DNA of 64,000 bases, taken from the NCBI RefSeq assembly GCF_019798055.1, contig NZ_JAHOPH010000001.1, forward strand, positions 62,001 through 126,000, read 5' to 3'. Each line of letters begins with the position of its first letter. Position 1 is the first letter of the stretch. A program made the translations under genes and the position numbers. Below are positions 62,591-64,000 of the stretch, piece after piece. This stretch comes from Salsipaludibacter albus (GTDB lineage Bacteria > Actinomycetota > Nitriliruptoria > Nitriliruptorales > Nitriliruptoraceae). Below the pieces are notes generated by a model that saw only the letters and a list, made by a program, of their open reading frames with translations, did not search any database and was not told the DNA's origin.

Positions 62591-64000
62591 GCGTCCAGGG
62601 CGTCGAGGTCGAACTTGATCTGGGCGAGGTGTTCGTGCTCGTCGGGCACGGGGATCGGGTACTGGCCGTCGAAGCAGGCCCTGCACAGCTCGTCCATCGC
62701 CATCGGGGTCTGGTCCACCAGGCCCTGCAGGCTGACGTAGTGCAGGGAGTCGGCCCCGACGTAGTCGCGGATCTCGTCCACGGTCATGTCGGCGCCGATC
62801 AGCTGGGCGCGCGTGGCCATGTCGATGCCGTAGTAGCAGGGGTTCTTGATCGGCGGCGCACAGATCCGCAGGTGCACCTCCTCGGCCCCGGCGGACTTGA
62901 GCATCGCCACCAGCTGCCGGGAGGTGTTGCCCCGCACGATCGAGTCGTCGACGACGACCAGGCGACGCCCGCCGACGATCTCGCGGACCGGCGACAGCTT
63001 GAGCCGGATGCCGAGCTGGCGCAGGGAGTCGGTCGGCTCGATGAAGGTCCGCCCCACGTAGCGGTTCTTGACCAGCCCGTCGGCGAACGGCAGTCCCGAC
63101 TCCGAGGCGTAGCCCGCGGCCGCGTCCCGACCAGAGTCGGGCACCGCGATGACGATGTCGGCGTCGACCGGGGCCTCGCGCGCCAGCTGGCGACCGACCT
63201 CGCGACGCGAGAACAGCACGCTGCGCTCGGCCTGGACGTGGTCGGGTCGCGCCAGGTAGACCCACTCGAAGAGGCAGAAGTGCGGCGTGGCCGGCGCGAA
63301 GCGACGGGCGTGCATCCCGTCCTCGTCGAGCATCACCAGCTCGCCCGGTGCGACCTCGCGGACCGGGATGGCGCCGACGATGTCCAGCGCCGAGGTCTCG
63401 GAGGCCACCGCCCAGCCCCCCTTCGGCAGGCGACCCACCACCAGCGGCCGGATCCCGTGCGGGTCCCGGAAGGCGTACACCCGCTCGTTGTCCATCAGCA
63501 CGACCGAGAACGCCCCGACCAGCTTCGGCGCCACCTCCATGATCGCGGCCTCGACACTGACGTCGGGGTCGCGGGCGAGCAGGTCGGCCATCAGGCCCGA
63601 GTCGTTGCCGCTGGGCACGCCGAGCATCCGCGCGATCTCGGCGGTGTTGACCAGGTTGCCGTTGTGTCCCAGCGCGATCCCCGACCCCACGGTCGACTCG
63701 CGATAGGCCGGCTGGGCGTTGGCCCACGAGCTCGCACCGGTGGTCGAGTAGCGGCAGTGCCCGATCGCGACGTGGCCCGGCATCGCCGCGAGACCGGCGG
63801 GCGTGAACACCTGGTTCACCAGCCCCATGTCCTTGTGGACCATGATGCGCGAACCGTCGGAGGTGGCGATCCCGGCGGACTCCTGGCCGCGGTGCTGGAG
63901 GGCGTACAGCCCGTAGTAGGTCAGGGTCGCCACGTCCTCACCGGGGGCGAAGATGCCGAACACGCCGCACTCCTCGCGGGGTCCCTCGGCCAGTCGGCGG
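62587..64000 (-). CDS. purF: amidophosphoribosyltransferase, 5' end beyond window
   Basis: Glutamine PRPP amidotransferase, first step of purine synthesis. The catalytic N-terminal Cys of the mature enzyme is encoded at 63967-63969 in EECGVFGIF, and a propeptide continues off the right edge, so the gene is partial. The C-terminal phosphoribosyltransferase has VVVDDSIVRGNTSRQLV. Cys residues in CAPPIKNPCYYG and LCRACFDGQYP fit the iron-sulfur type. A GTG at 63963 is not the true start because it would remove the catalytic Cys. Confidence 0.96.
   Translation of the reverse strand, partial: RRLAEGPREECGVFGIFAPGEDVATLTYYGLYALQHRGQESAGIATSDGSRIMVHKDMGLVNQVFTPAGLAAMPGHVAIGHCRYSTTGASSWANAQPAYRESTVGSGIALGHNGNLVNTAEIARMLGVPSGNDSGLMADLLARDPDVSVEAAIMEVAPKLVGAFSVVLMDNERVYAFRDPHGIRPLVVGRLPKGGWAVASETSALDIVGAIPVREVAPGELVMLDEDGMHARRFAPATPHFCLFEWVYLARPDHVQAERSVLFSRREVGRQLAREAPVDADIVIAVPDSGRDAAAGYASESGLPFADGLVKNRYVGRTFIEPTDSLRQLGIRLKLSPVREIVGGRRLVVVDDSIVRGNTSRQLVAMLKSAGAEEVHLRICAPPIKNPCYYGIDMATRAQLIGADMTVDEIRDYVGADSLHYVSLQGLVDQTPMAMDELCRACFDGQYPIPVPDEHEHLAQIKFDLDALDA

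Noticed and set aside
63961-63963. GTG as purF start
   Set aside because: It would delete the catalytic Cys codon just upstream; the gene continues beyond the window.

Overview
The window is a 64 kb stretch of very GC-rich chromosome (roughly 70% or more G+C by eye), densely coding, from an actinobacterium. Lineage markers are CarD, DisA, an S-box (SAM-I) riboswitch, an IdeR/DtxR iron box, DUF222-HNH endonuclease, valine dehydrogenase, Maf/DusB/IspDF synteny and many GTG starts. The proteins are rich in Asp and Glu, which hints at a halotolerant or deep-branching group such as Nitriliruptoria; this is an impression only, since no rRNA is present. Most adjacent co-directional genes overlap by ATGA, GTGA or TGATG, so translational coupling is widespread.

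Layout. 0.1-7 kb: a nitrobindin-like protein with an unknown partner, a lone glutamine amidotransferase, a secreted ScyD-like beta-propeller, and a hydrolase pair that includes a 757-residue esterase/beta-lactamase-fold fusion. 7.2-9.1 kb: a SAM-I riboswitch with promoter and terminator drives a threonine-synthase-like PLP enzyme and a MoaD/ThiS sulfur carrier ending in Gly-Gly-Ala, possibly a thiocarboxylate route to homocysteine. 9-14.3 kb: membrane and envelope genes, a BON protein, a luciferase-like flavoenzyme and tRNA-Thr(TGT). 14.3-27.7 kb: a housekeeping series on the minus strand (helicase, disA, carD, dusB, maf, ispD, ispF, then cysS, rlmB), interrupted between ispF and cysS by an HNH endonuclease, repeats and four other genes. 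The gene in the usual radA position beside disA encodes a superfamily 2 helicase with a RadA-like N-terminal zinc ribbon.

27.7-39.4 kb: a paired M16 protease locus, an FtsX-type ABC exporter, mutY, a DtxR-family regulator beside a cupredoxin lipoprotein gene with an iron box in its promoter, a short FAD protein and clpC. 40.9-49.6 kb: a catabolic cluster made of a GntR/FCD regulator, an alpha/beta hydrolase, a DJ-1/PfpI protein, an SDR and a complete carbohydrate-type ABC importer with two different ATPases. One ATPase has Asn in place of the H-loop His. Two matching operators of about 22 bp link the divergent hydrolase/regulator promoters to the DJ-1 operon promoter. 49.6-64 kb: a LOG-like protein, a flavoprotein, lysS, guaB, a GDT1-type transporter, a NylB-like hydrolase, valine dehydrogenase, purM, then MFS-nagA-sir2-hypothetical on the plus strand, and purF running off the right edge.

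Most genes are ordinary housekeeping functions. The features most worth following up are the zinc-ribbon helicase beside disA, the SAM-controlled PLP enzyme/sulfur carrier pair, the operator-linked catabolic cluster with its asymmetric ATPase pair, and the esterase fusion.
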